Assembly (NCBI GenBank): GCA_045545635.1
Contig: JAZQBI010000196.1
Coordinates: 1-20,162, forward strand
DNA length: 20,162 bases
Direction of reading: 5' to 3'
Source: RGIG8748 sp045545635
GTDB lineage: Bacteria; Bacillota; Clostridia; UMGS1810
The notes beneath the pieces were generated by a model, which had not been told where the DNA came from, made no database searches, and worked only from the letters and a program-made list of their open reading frames with translations. Of the stretch, positions 1 through 8,762 are shown piece by piece; the stretch's first letter is position 1; each line of letters opens with the position of its first letter. The translations under genes and the position numbers were made by a program.

Positions 1-1
1 C

Positions 2-35
2 AAAAACCCCACCCCTTTGCGGACAAAGGGGTGGG
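2..35 (-). terminator. Rho-independent terminator after htrA
   Basis: The arms at 8-19 and 24-35 form a perfect 12-bp GC-rich stem with a 4-nt loop. Read on the minus strand it is followed by G and then five T (2-6). It lies 64 bp past the htrA stop and probably ends the whole leftward run of genes. Confidence 0.9.
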
Positions 36-98
36 TAAAAGAAAGGGGATATATAGTCTGCCTTGCAGACCAAGGCATACAACGATAGTTGTGTCGTC

Positions 99-1544
99 TT
101 ACTGAACGGACGGCATTTCTTCGCCAAGGACAAGCTCGATATCAAGCTTCTTGCCCTGACGGTAGACAGTCACGGTCATTTTGTCACCGGGCTGTTTTTT
201 GTTTTTGATTTCATTTATGTCTTCGACGGTTTCTACTTTCTTGCCGTCGCAGGCAGTGATTATATCACCGATTTTTATTCCTGCAAGATATGCGGGAGAA
301 TCGGGAGTCATACTGGATACATAAACACCTACTGTAAGGTTTTCATAAACCTCGGCATCTCTTTCGGTTACGGCTCTTCCCCCGATACCGATTACAGGTC
401 TGCCTCTTACATAGCCGTTATCTATAAGGTCCTCTATGATAGGCTTTGCTTCGTCAATGGGAATGGCAAAACCAAGTCCCTCAAGAGAAGAAGAGGATAT
501 TTTTGCTGTGTTTATACCGATAAGCTGTCCGTAAGCATTGACAAGTGCTCCGCCGGAGTTACCGGGATTTATGGCAGCATCTGTCTGAATGAGGTTAAGC
601 TGCTTATTATCAATAGTTACACTTCTGTTAAGACCGCTTATTATACCCTGAGTGGTGGTACCGGCAAATTCCTGACCAAGGGGGTTACCGATGGCAATGG
701 CGGTATCTCCGACCCTGAGCTGAGAGCTTTCGCCCATTTTTGCAAAGGGAAGCTCGGAGGCATCAATCTTAAGAACTGCAAGGTCTGTACGGCTGTCTGT
801 GCCTATAACCTTGGCTGTGTAATTCTCGTTGGTATTTAATATTACCTTGACTTCATTTGCATTTTCTATAACATGGTTATTTGTAACAATATATCCGTCG
901 GAGCTTATTATTACACCGGAACCGCTGCTGCTCTGTTCCTGCGGAGTTTCAAAACCAAAGAATCCGTAATATCCGTATGTTGCAGTGCTCTTGCTGACAA
1001 TACCAACAACTGCAGGACCTACCATATCCACAATTTCGGGAGTGGTAAGAGCTTCGTTGCCGTCCTTATCTGCAATGGCTTTGGCTACAACCTTGGAACC
1101 GGCTTTCTTTTCTCCATCGCCCTTTTCCTCAATAACATCGGCAATAAGGCGTTCTTCCTTTATATAGTCTATCGCCTTGGGGATGTAGATACTTCCCGTT
1201 ACGGAAACTGCCGCTGTAAGCACAATCGCCGCCACAAAAGCATACACGGGAATTCTCTTTTTGGATTTCTTCTGTTTTGTATCTGCATTGTAAAATGCAT
1301 CACTGCCGTAAGGAGTGTATTCAGCATCAGATTGACTTTCGCTTGTATCATTTTGAGCGTACTCAGTATAATCGGATTGCTTTTCATACCCAAAATCTGC
1401 ATTTTCGGAGGCAGGCTCTTCAAAGGAGTCATTACCTTCGTTTCTTATGTCATCATCGCTTTGATATGAGTATTTTGTTTCATCTGAAGATGTGTTTGAC
1501 ATATTGTTTTCAAAATCATCTTTAAACCATTTATATTCATCCAT
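99..1544 (-). CDS. htrA: Membrane-anchored HtrA/DegP-family serine protease with PDZ domain
   Basis: This is a 481-residue surface quality-control protease of the HtrA/DegP family, which degrades misfolded envelope proteins. An acidic, low-complexity cytoplasmic N-terminus (about 1-90) is followed by a basic stretch and one transmembrane helix (about 98-121). The trypsin-like domain carries the triad His224 (TNNHVI), Asp254 (TDLAVL) and Ser330 (GNSGGA). A single PDZ domain spans about 380-475. The start is set by GGAAAGGAGA six bases upstream of ATG. It is the last gene of the cluster, 88 bp after the histidine kinase. That gap holds a possible extended -10 promoter, so it may have its own transcript as well as readthrough. 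The pairing of HtrA with a two-component system recalls CssRS-HtrA of Bacillus; this is an inference from context only. Confidence 0.95.
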   Translation of the reverse strand: MDEYKWFKDDFENNMSNTSSDETKYSYQSDDDIRNEGNDSFEEPASENADFGYEKQSDYTEYAQNDTSESQSDAEYTPYGSDAFYNADTKQKKSKKRIPVYAFVAAIVLTAAVSVTGSIYIPKAIDYIKEERLIADVIEEKGDGEKKAGSKVVAKAIADKDGNEALTTPEIVDMVGPAVVGIVSKSTATYGYYGFFGFETPQEQSSSGSGVIISSDGYIVTNNHVIENANEVKVILNTNENYTAKVIGTDSRTDLAVLKIDASELPFAKMGESSQLRVGDTAIAIGNPLGQEFAGTTTQGIISGLNRSVTIDNKQLNLIQTDAAINPGNSGGALVNAYGQLIGINTAKISSSSLEGLGFAIPIDEAKPIIEDLIDNGYVRGRPVIGIGGRAVTERDAEVYENLTVGVYVSSMTPDSPAYLAGIKIGDIITACDGKKVETVEDINEIKNKKQPGDKMTVTVYRQGKKLDIELVLGEEMPSVQ

Positions 1545-1584
1545 AAAAATTCTCCTTTCCTGTCAGAGGACTTACTGTGATTTT

Positions 1585-1593
1585 ATCATAACA
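1585..1593 (-). promoter_or_regulatory. Possible extended -10 promoter of htrA
   Basis: The minus strand reads TGTTATGAT, an extended -10 (TGn plus TATGAT), about 40 bp before the htrA ATG. No convincing -35 box is visible at 17 bp, so the call rests on the extended -10 alone. Confidence 0.35.
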
Positions 1594-1632
1594 CAGTTTT
1601 TTTAATAAACTATGAATAAAATGTAAAAAAAA

Positions 1633-3066
1633 TCATAATTCTTTTTCAGGTCCCGCAATGGGAAGTGTAAAAGTAAATACCGTCTCTTCGTCAACACGGC
1701 TGCTGACATTTATCTCTTCGCCATGCATATTGATGATGCGCTTTACGATATAGAGTCCAAGTCCCGTGCCGCTTCTCTCTGCACCTCTTGATTTATCCGC
1801 TTTATAGAATCTGTCCCAGATATTTTTAAGGTCTCCCGGATCTATTCCGTGTCCGGTATTTCTTATGGATATATACACCTTATCCCTTTTGGGAGTTATG
1901 TCTATGCTGATTCTACCCTCGGGAGGAGTGAATTTGACAGCATTATTAATAAGATTTACAAGAACCTGCGTTATACTGTCCCTGTCGGCATTAACCATAA
2001 GCTTTCCGTCATCTATGTTTAAGGATATATCAAAATTCTTAGCGGTTATCATCATCTCAAACTTGATAAGTGTCTGACGCATAAGCTCATTAATATCAAA
2101 GTTTGTCCTCTCCATCTTGAACTCTCCGTTTTCCATACGGGTAACCTGCAAAAGACTTGTGATAAGTCTGGAGAGCCTTTTGGATTCCGAAAGGACAACA
2201 TCAAGATATTCCTTGTGGTTTTCCTCCGGAATTGTGCCGTCAATCATCCCCTCAACAAAACCGGAAATAGTTGTTAGAGGAGTCCTGAGCTCGTGAGATA
2301 CATCGGAAATAAAGCCTTTTCGCAGATTTTCAAGATTTTCCAGCGAATACGCCATTTCGTTTATGTTATGGGCAAGCTCGCCCAGCTCATTATCCGAAGA
2401 GTATTCAACTCTTTTTTTGAAATTACCCTTGGTAAACTCCTTTACTGCTATATTCATCTTTCCTATGGGACTTGTAATTTTGATTGACAAAAATCCGAAC
2501 AGACAAACCGAAAGTATCATTGCGATAATAAGCGCAAAAAACATACGGTTGGTCACAAATCCGTAAACACTTTTAACCTCCGGAATAAGCTGATTGAACA
2601 TAACTCCGCCAAAAATCTCGTTTCCGTTTTTTAAAGGTGCACCGACAGTGAGAATTTTGTTGCCGTACTGATCCTTGAAGATATTTACCGAAACAAGATT
2701 TTCGCCCCGAAGCACCGGCTTTGTTACCCGTTCCGTCACGGAATCAAATTCGTCAGTGTCTTCATTTTTTCCTGATTGGGCAAGGATTATTCCGTTGTTA
2801 TCAAAAACCGTAACGGAGGACTCTGTGGAAGAGCTTACAGTGTCTATTATGTTCTGATACATAATATCCATCATGTCGTTACGGTGTGTAAAGGCATAGT
2901 AGGTGGAATCCTGAATATCCTCTATATTATTCATAAGAACCTTGGATTTCTGCACTATTGCAAAGCTCTCCAGATAGGAAGTGAAATAGAATATCATTCC
3001 CACAAACAGAATACCTATTGTCAGAAAGCTGTAAAACACAAGGTTTACAATTATGCTTTTTTTCAA
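1633..3066 (-). CDS. HAMP-domain sensor histidine kinase
   Basis: This is a 477-residue membrane sensor kinase. TM1 (about 7-29) and TM2 (about 174-195) flank an extracellular sensor domain of about 145 residues that resembles a single-Cache/PAS-like fold. A HAMP linker (about 192-245) follows. The HisKA domain has the phosphorylated His258 in DVSHELRTPLT. The ATPase domain shows the N box (NLINNAVKF), G1 (NTGHGI), F box (FYKADKSR) and G2 (GTGLGLYIVK). The start codon is TTG, supported by GAGGTG eight bases upstream; this Shine-Dalgarno sits inside the last codons of the response-regulator gene, only 2 bp away, which implies coupled translation. It is the cognate kinase of the regulator just upstream. 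The signal sensed is unknown; HtrA next door suggests envelope stress. Confidence 0.95.
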   Translation of the reverse strand: MKKSIIVNLVFYSFLTIGILFVGMIFYFTSYLESFAIVQKSKVLMNNIEDIQDSTYYAFTHRNDMMDIMYQNIIDTVSSSTESSVTVFDNNGIILAQSGKNEDTDEFDSVTERVTKPVLRGENLVSVNIFKDQYGNKILTVGAPLKNGNEIFGGVMFNQLIPEVKSVYGFVTNRMFFALIIAMILSVCLFGFLSIKITSPIGKMNIAVKEFTKGNFKKRVEYSSDNELGELAHNINEMAYSLENLENLRKGFISDVSHELRTPLTTISGFVEGMIDGTIPEENHKEYLDVVLSESKRLSRLITSLLQVTRMENGEFKMERTNFDINELMRQTLIKFEMMITAKNFDISLNIDDGKLMVNADRDSITQVLVNLINNAVKFTPPEGRISIDITPKRDKVYISIRNTGHGIDPGDLKNIWDRFYKADKSRGAERSGTGLGLYIVKRIINMHGEEINVSSRVDEETVFTFTLPIAGPEKEL

Positions 3067-3068
3067 TA

Positions 3069-3755
3069 CTATTTCACCTCAAATTTGTAGCCGACTCCCC
3101 ATACGGTTTTGAGAGACCACTTGTCACTTACTCCCTCTACCTTTTCTCTAAGGCGTTTAACATGTACATCGACAGTTCTGGAGTCGCCAAAATACTCATA
3201 ACCCCACACCTCATCCAGAAGCTGATCTCTTGTAAACACCTTGTTGGGGTGTATGCAAAGATAGTGAAGAAGCTCAAGCTCCTTTGGAGGTATCTCCATG
3301 GTTACTCCGTCAATTACAACTTCGTAAGTACTCATATTTATGGAAAGCTTATCAAAGCTTACCTCTTCGTCAACATCTCCGTTGCCGTCACTTCTGCGGA
3401 GGACCGCCTTCAGCCTTGCCACAAGCTCCTTGGGTTCAAAGGGTTTAACCACATAGTCATCGGCTCCAAGCTCAAGTCCCAGTACCTTGTCTATGGTTTC
3501 GCCCTTGGCTGTAAGCATTATAACAGGTATACGGCTTGTCTTTCGGATTGTCTTTAGTACCTCAATTCCGTCAATGCCCGGCAGCATGATGTCGAGTATT
3601 ACTGCCGATGGTTTGATTTCCTCCACAAGCTTTACTGCGGAAATACCGTCAAAGGTGCATTTAACCTCGTAACCCTCTCTGGTAAGGTAAAGTCTCAGAA
3701 GCTCGCATATGTTTTTGTCATCATCTACTACTACAAGTGTATTATTAACCGGCAT
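3069..3755 (-). CDS. OmpR/PhoB-family response regulator
   Basis: This 228-residue protein has a receiver domain with the acidic pair Asp11/Asp12, phospho-acceptor Asp55 (ILDIMLPG), the conserved Thr (IMLTAKG) and Lys (VVKPFEP), followed by a winged-helix DNA-binding domain (about 130-225, ending RTVDVHVKRLREKV...GVGYKFE). A longer reading from 3782 has no ribosome site, whereas ATG at 3755 has GGAGG nine bases upstream, so 3755 is chosen. That start overlaps the end of the AI-2E gene by 11 bp. It is phosphorylated by the adjacent HAMP kinase and probably controls transcription of this cluster, including htrA; no binding site could be identified. Confidence 0.95.
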   Translation of the reverse strand: MPVNNTLVVVDDDKNICELLRLYLTREGYEVKCTFDGISAVKLVEEIKPSAVILDIMLPGIDGIEVLKTIRKTSRIPVIMLTAKGETIDKVLGLELGADDYVVKPFEPKELVARLKAVLRRSDGNGDVDEEVSFDKLSINMSTYEVVIDGVTMEIPPKELELLHYLCIHPNKVFTRDQLLDEVWGYEYFGDSRTVDVHVKRLREKVEGVSDKWSLKTVWGVGYKFEVK

Positions 3756-4809
3756 TTTTCTCTGCCTCCAATCTTTCTGCATTCAAAAAACTTATAACAA
3801 TAAGTGCCAGAAGCGGTCCTATAATCATTCCCGATACGCCTATAAGCTTAAATCCCATATACATTGACACAAGAGTTATTATGGGATGCATACCAAGCTG
3901 ACCGCTGAGCACTCTGGGTTCTATAAAATGTCTCAGCACCAGTACCACTACATAAAGGCTCACAAAGCCTATTGCCCTAAAGTAATCTCCCTGAATGAGA
4001 TATATAAAAGCCATAGGGTTAAGCACAAGTCCTGTACCCAGCACCGGAATGGCATCCACAAGGCTTATTACAAAAGCAAGCAAAATAGAAAACTCAACCT
4101 TCATAACTGCAAATCCCGTAAGAAGCACTACGAAAACTACCGCCATAATAATAAGCTGTGCCTTGATGTAGCCGCTGAATGCCGTGGAAAAAATCTTCCG
4201 GATTCTTCTTAATTTGTCAATTATAGCGGGCGATACAAATTTCTTGATTTCCTCCCGAAGTCCTTTCTCGTCATAGCTCATAAAGTAAATTGACATTATA
4301 AACACAACGGTGAATATAAGTGCCGAGGGAAGCTTACCGGCAGCGCCGCCAAGCTTTGGAAGAGCACTTTTGAGTGCGGGAAATATCAAATCCTCCACAT
4401 CAAAATTATATCCCTCCACCAAAGGAAAAATAAGATTCCTTATTTTTTCCGGAAAAGCATCTATTATGTCCCATATAAACACTGGCAAGCCGTCTCTTGT
4501 GTCCGAAAACATTCCGGTGATGGTCTGAACCTCACCGATTACCGCCTTTGACACAAAGTAAACAGCAAAGCACAGACCTGCCAATACAATCAGCATGGAG
4601 ATGAGAACACCTATTCTTTTATGAATATGAAATTTTTCAAGCAGCTCCGCAATCGGTCTTATTATAAGCGATATTATCCAGGCAAGCAAAAACGGAAACA
4701 GGCATGTAACAGCCTTTGGCAGGACAATTATAACCGCAAGTATAATAAGAAGTGCATACACCAGTCTTACAAGATTTGTAAGGGCGTCGTTATTTTTTAG
4801 AGAACCCAT
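3745..4809 (-). CDS. AI-2E family (YtvI/PerM-like) membrane protein
   Basis: This 354-residue integral membrane protein of the AI-2E/UPF0118 family has several hydrophobic segments. Two lie at the N-terminus, one near residue 65-90, one near 165-180, and a dense group occupies the last third. The family signature near the C-terminus (FIEPRVLSGQLGMHP, then the GVSGMIIGPLLALI helix) is clear. Relatives are proposed efflux or transport proteins; in spore formers YtvI is a sporulation-associated member, but a sporulation role cannot be read here. AAGGATG lies six bases before ATG. It starts 12 bp after apgM and overlaps the response-regulator start, so all are probably on one transcript. Confidence 0.88.
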   Translation of the reverse strand: MGSLKNNDALTNLVRLVYALLIILAVIIVLPKAVTCLFPFLLAWIISLIIRPIAELLEKFHIHKRIGVLISMLIVLAGLCFAVYFVSKAVIGEVQTITGMFSDTRDGLPVFIWDIIDAFPEKIRNLIFPLVEGYNFDVEDLIFPALKSALPKLGGAAGKLPSALIFTVVFIMSIYFMSYDEKGLREEIKKFVSPAIIDKLRRIRKIFSTAFSGYIKAQLIIMAVVFVVLLTGFAVMKVEFSILLAFVISLVDAIPVLGTGLVLNPMAFIYLIQGDYFRAIGFVSLYVVVLVLRHFIEPRVLSGQLGMHPIITLVSMYMGFKLIGVSGMIIGPLLALIVISFLNAERLEAEKNAG

Positions 4810-4821
4810 AAAATCATCCTT

Positions 4822-6033
4822 TTAGTTATTTACAAATTTTTCCATAAGAAGATGGCCTTCGGAAATCACTGTTCCGCTTTTTTGTGCCTCATCCTCTGTG
4901 TAAGAAGCGGCTGTTCCGTTAATCTCACAGGTACTGTCGTAAATTATATAGGGAACGCTGTCTCTTGTGTGTGTACGAAGTGAAAGGGGTGTCGGATGGT
5001 CAGGAAGAATGAGCATACGATAGTCAATACCGCTTTTTTCCAGGTCTTCTTTTATGTATTTTACAATTTTTTCATCAATCAGTTCGATTGCTTTCACCTT
5101 GTTTTCCACCTCGTGTCTGTGTCCGCACTCGTCGGGACCTTCAAGATGGATATACACATAATCGCTTCCGTTTTTAAGAGCATTCAATGCGGCATCTGCC
5201 TTGCCCTTGTAGTTGGTGTGGTAATTTCCTGTGGCACCTTCAACATCCACTACATCGAGACCTGCACAAAGACCTATGCCCTTTATAAGGTCAACGGCAC
5301 TTATAACAGTTCCTTTCATTCCGTATTTTTCGGTGAAGTTTGAAAGAAGAGGTTTCTTTCCCTCACCCCATATCCATATGGAGTTGGCTTTTTTGAGTCC
5401 TCTCTTTGCTCTTTCCAGATTTACAGGGTGGTTATTTAATATGTCAAAGCTTCTTACCATCATATCATATATGATTTCGCTTCCCTCACCCTTGGGGATA
5501 TAGTCCCCTACCTTTCTTTCCAGTATGTCGTGAGGCGGTGTAAGGGTAAAAGCATATGGGCCATTATCCCAAACCATAATGTGTCTGTAGCTTACTCCGG
5601 GATAGAAAGAAAACTTATCGTTTGCAAAAGCATCATTCACTGCAGAAATAAGCACCCTTGCTTCCTCGGTTGTTATTTCGTCGGAGCTATGGTCTATGAC
5701 GGTCTTATCCTCATATGCACCATCCTCGGAAAGAGTAACAAGATTACAGCGGAAGATAATATCCGTATCCTTCATATCCACGCCTACGCTTACTGCTTCA
5801 AGGGGAGAGCGTCCCGAATAGAATTCAAGAGGATTGTAACCCATAGCGGCAAGATTTGCCACGTCGCTTCCGGGAGAAAGAGTTTCCGGTACGTTGAATA
5901 CATGTCCTGTTTCACCCTTTGATGCCATATAGTCCATACAAGGCTTGTTTGCACACTCAAGAGGTGTTCTTCCGCCAAGCTCGTCTACCTTGTAATCTGC
6001 CATTCCATCGCCTAATACAACAATATATTTCAT
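4822..6033 (-). CDS. apgM: Archaeal-type cofactor-independent phosphoglycerate mutase (ApgM family), possibly a homoserine-kinase relative
   Basis: This 403-residue member of the alkaline-phosphatase superfamily shows the family metal and nucleophile motifs: GDGMAD at the N-terminus, the nucleophile-type Ser in SPGSDVANLAAMGY, HLEGPDECGH and LPDHPTP near the end. ApgM enzymes interconvert 3- and 2-phosphoglycerate without 2,3-bisphosphoglycerate. Some clostridial and Bacteroidetes relatives of this length are instead annotated as 'proposed homoserine kinase', so the substrate is uncertain. A longer reading would begin at TTG 6045, but that codon lies beside the GGAGG that serves ATG 6033 with five-base spacing, so 6033 is the start. 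It is the first gene of the leftward cluster. An AT-rich 183-bp gap separates it from divergent galE; no confident minus-strand promoter was seen there. Confidence 0.85.
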   Translation of the reverse strand: MKYIVVLGDGMADYKVDELGGRTPLECANKPCMDYMASKGETGHVFNVPETLSPGSDVANLAAMGYNPLEFYSGRSPLEAVSVGVDMKDTDIIFRCNLVTLSEDGAYEDKTVIDHSSDEITTEEARVLISAVNDAFANDKFSFYPGVSYRHIMVWDNGPYAFTLTPPHDILERKVGDYIPKGEGSEIIYDMMVRSFDILNNHPVNLERAKRGLKKANSIWIWGEGKKPLLSNFTEKYGMKGTVISAVDLIKGIGLCAGLDVVDVEGATGNYHTNYKGKADAALNALKNGSDYVYIHLEGPDECGHRHEVENKVKAIELIDEKIVKYIKEDLEKSGIDYRMLILPDHPTPLSLRTHTRDSVPYIIYDSTCEINGTAASYTEDEAQKSGTVISEGHLLMEKFVNN

Positions 6034-6155
6034 AACTGCCTCCAAAAATTATATTTCTTCAAATATATTATGCAACAAAAAACATCAAAAATCTACCCCT
6101 AAATAAAAAATTTAATAATTTTAATAAAATTTTTACAGTTGTATTTATTTCAGTG

Positions 6156-6184
6156 TTGAATTTGGAGAATTAATATAGTATAAT
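6156..6184 (+). promoter_or_regulatory. Sigma-A promoter of galE
   Basis: TTGAAT (6156-6161), exactly 17 bp, then TATAAT (6179-6184). Transcription should start near 6191, about 25 nt before the galE ATG. Confidence 0.8.
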
Positions 6185-6216
6185 ATATATACTATTCAGT
6201 AAAGGAGTGCATAATT

Positions 6217-7212
6217 ATGATACTTGTAACAGGCGGAGCAGGATTTATAGGAAGTCACACCTGCGTTGAGCTTATAGAAGCAGGATATGAGGTTGCAATT
6301 ATTGACAATCTCTGTAATTCCAAAAAGGAAAGTATTGACAAAATCCAAAAGATAACAGGAAAAGAAGTTAAATTCTACGAAAATGATTTGCGTGATGAAG
6401 ATAGCGTAAGAAAGATATTTACGGAAAATAAAATCGATGCAGTAATTCATTTTGCAGGGCTTAAGGCTGTAGGAGAATCCGTGTCTATGCCATTGGAGTA
6501 CTATGACAACAACATTATGAGCACTCTTGTGCTTTGCCGTGTCATGAGAGAGTTCGGCTGTAAAAAGCTTGTGTTCTCGTCTTCAGCGACAGTGTACGGC
6601 AATCCCCACACTGTTCCCATCAAGGAAGATTTCCCCAGATATACCACAAACCCCTACGGAAGCACAAAGCTTATGATTGAGGACATTCTCACAGACCTCC
6701 ACACCTCGGATAACGAGTGGTCAATTGTTCTGCTGAGATACTTTAACCCCATCGGTGCTCACAAGAGCGGCCTTATTGGGGAAAACCCCAACGGCATCCC
6801 CAACAACCTTGTTCCATACATAGCACAGGTTGCAATAGGAAAGCTTGACCACCTGAATGTCTTTGGCGATGACTACCCCACAAAGGATGGTACGGGAGTA
6901 AGAGACTACATCCATGTGGTTGACCTTAGCAAAGGTCATGTAAAGGCTCTGGAAAAAGCAGGCAGCTGCACCGGAGTTAATGCATACAATCTCGGAACAG
7001 GCAACGGCTACAGTGTGCTTGAAGTTGTGAAAGCATACGAAAAAGCCTGCGGCAGAGAGGTAAAATACGAAATCGCTCCAAGACGTCCGGGAGATATTCC
7101 CGAGTGCTATGCCGATACAGAAAAATCTTTTAAGGAACTCAACTGGAAGGCAGAACTTGGAATAATAGAAATGTGCGAGGATTCCTGGAGATTTACACAG
7201 AATAATATTTAA
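6217..7212 (+). CDS. galE: UDP-glucose 4-epimerase
   Basis: This 331-residue extended short-chain dehydrogenase is of the usual length for GalE, which interconverts UDP-glucose and UDP-galactose with bound NAD. The Rossmann motif is GGAGFIGSH at residues 6-14. Catalytic residues are in SSSATVYG (about 121-128) and the YxxxK pair Tyr147/Lys151 (PYGSTK). Typical C-terminal GalE motifs follow (DGTGVRDYIHVVDL; RRPGDIPECYAD). AAGGAG lies nine bases upstream of ATG. It is transcribed alone between its own promoter and terminator, and may feed cell-surface polysaccharide synthesis or galactose use. Confidence 0.96.
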   Translation: MILVTGGAGFIGSHTCVELIEAGYEVAIIDNLCNSKKESIDKIQKITGKEVKFYENDLRDEDSVRKIFTENKIDAVIHFAGLKAVGESVSMPLEYYDNNIMSTLVLCRVMREFGCKKLVFSSSATVYGNPHTVPIKEDFPRYTTNPYGSTKLMIEDILTDLHTSDNEWSIVLLRYFNPIGAHKSGLIGENPNGIPNNLVPYIAQVAIGKLDHLNVFGDDYPTKDGTGVRDYIHVVDLSKGHVKALEKAGSCTGVNAYNLGTGNGYSVLEVVKAYEKACGREVKYEIAPRRPGDIPECYADTEKSFKELNWKAELGIIEMCEDSWRFTQNNI

Positions 7213-7226
7213 TTTTTAAAAAACTT

Positions 7227-7264
7227 AAGGCTATGGCAATTTGGGTTGCCATAGCCTTTTTTTT
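7227..7264 (+). terminator. Rho-independent terminator after galE
   Basis: The arms 7227-7239 and 7246-7258 are a perfect 13-bp inverted repeat with a 6-nt loop, followed by six T. On the minus strand the same hairpin is followed by AAG and T-rich sequence, so it can also serve the convergent glycosidase-like gene that stops at 7267. Confidence 0.92.
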
Positions 7265-7266
7265 AC

Positions 7267-8742
7267 TCAAAAATCCACATCCGCCATAAGGCTTGCCTCA
7301 TACAGAATATCGGAAAAATCTCTGTTACTGTTCCAGAGTATCTCACCTGCGATAGCACAGGCAAGATTTATCCTCTCTTCAAGCACGCCTGCCTCAAGCA
7401 GGTGCTGAAGCATGGTTTCGCCTTTGGTGTTGCGGCGTATTATTTCCACAACTTCTCTTGCTTTCTCGCCGTTTTTCATCCATAGGAGATTCCGTATTCT
7501 CCAGAATCTGGATTTGGAATCATACTGATTTTTTACATGACGCGGAGCCCACACACCCATATCAAAGGTACCGAACTGGTGTTCAAAACTACGCCACTCA
7601 AGGTTTGAAAGCCCCTTTAACACTCCGGAGAATTTTTCATTTTCTCCTCGGAGGTTTGTTATTTTGTCGGTGAAAACCATGGTTTGCTCGTATTCATCAA
7701 GGCAGAGAGGAGTATATCCCCAAGGAAAAGCACCGCAATCCTCCCAGGTTATCTCAATATCCGGATTTACCTTTGCCATTTCATCAAGATAGTTCTTTAC
7801 ACTGGTTGCATGAAGTCCGAACTGTATTCTTATATCCCCAAATCTTGCACGGAACTTTTCCGAAACGGTATTTACAAACCAAGTGGCAGTTTGTGCAATG
7901 TTGGTTCCGTCCTTGCTGTCCTCCTTGGTCTCCGTAAAGGTCTGGAAGTATATGCCGTCACCGCCAAGGCACAAGTAGTTTTCTTCATAATTATCTGCGG
8001 CTTTGTCTATAATTTCCTCCAATACCTTTGGGTTGGAAATATCAAATTCATATCCCCATCCTATGGAAAATCCCCAGATAACCTTTATGCCGAGATTATG
8101 GGCGTATTCTATAAATTCCTTGGCATTAATGGGAACAAAATCGTTCCACACAGTAACGATGTTCATACGCAGCTTTGCCATATTATCGAGAAATCCCTTG
8201 TAGTCATATATAACATGTCCCCAGGTCCACACGCCTCGCTCTGCAATCTGCGGAGACTCTTCATAGTCGACCTCGGTGAGCTTTTGGGAAAACTTGAGCT
8301 TCTGAAAGTGAAGCCCCGCACTTTCGGGCAGGTAATCACAGTCACAGCCCTCGCATTCTGTAATGTATTTATGCACAAAATGATTAACACCGTAGTAGGC
8401 TCCCACACTTCCGCCTCCGGCTATGACATAAATCTGCCTTTCGCTGTTATAGGGACTGTCAAAGACCTTTATTCTGTATCCTTCTTTGTTATTTGGAACA
8501 GTTATTTTCCCCTCATCGGAAAGCTTCGCTATAAAGGAATTGCCCTCCTTTGTGCCTACTGCTATTATGGTGTAGTATGAAAGCTGTTCTTCTGTGAGCT
8601 TGTCCGCTTCGCAAATTGTAAGAACATAGGGAAGCTCCGGTGCAATTTCGCCATAGACGGCATCTGCACATAGTCTGTCCATACCCTCGTACTTTCCGCA
8701 AACGATAATCACCCTATTGTCACCATAAATATTTTTATACAT
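7267..8742 (-). CDS. Cytoplasmic glycoside-hydrolase-like protein (GH20/GH67-type architecture)
   Basis: This 491-residue protein has no signal peptide. The N-terminal 130 residues form an alpha/beta domain ending IAGGGSVGAYYGVNHFV, like the non-catalytic domain before GH20, GH67 and GH84 barrels. A probable (beta/alpha)8 barrel follows, starting AERGVWTWGHVIYDYKGFLDNMAKLRMN. GGDGIYFQTFTE (about 260-271) and ITWEDCGAFPWG (about 331-342) offer acidic residues at the barrel-strand ends that could be catalytic, but I cannot assign a family or substrate. GAGGAGG lies seven bases before ATG, with a promoter inside an inverted repeat upstream. It shares a terminator with convergent galE. Sugar or glycoconjugate breakdown inside the cell is an inference. 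Confidence 0.7.
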   Translation of the reverse strand: MYKNIYGDNRVIIVCGKYEGMDRLCADAVYGEIAPELPYVLTICEADKLTEEQLSYYTIIAVGTKEGNSFIAKLSDEGKITVPNNKEGYRIKVFDSPYNSERQIYVIAGGGSVGAYYGVNHFVHKYITECEGCDCDYLPESAGLHFQKLKFSQKLTEVDYEESPQIAERGVWTWGHVIYDYKGFLDNMAKLRMNIVTVWNDFVPINAKEFIEYAHNLGIKVIWGFSIGWGYEFDISNPKVLEEIIDKAADNYEENYLCLGGDGIYFQTFTETKEDSKDGTNIAQTATWFVNTVSEKFRARFGDIRIQFGLHATSVKNYLDEMAKVNPDIEITWEDCGAFPWGYTPLCLDEYEQTMVFTDKITNLRGENEKFSGVLKGLSNLEWRSFEHQFGTFDMGVWAPRHVKNQYDSKSRFWRIRNLLWMKNGEKAREVVEIIRRNTKGETMLQHLLEAGVLEERINLACAIAGEILWNSNRDFSDILYEASLMADVDF

Positions 8743-8762
8743 AAAAAATCCTCCTCAATACG

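Noticed and set aside
63..839. A 258-codon plus-strand frame opposite htrA
   Set aside because: It is an antisense shadow of the htrA gene; the protease reading frame on the other strand has a full catalytic triad and PDZ domain.
6034..6045. TTG at 6045 as the start of apgM
   Set aside because: That codon overlaps the GGAGG that serves ATG 6033, and the extra four residues have no ribosome site of their own.
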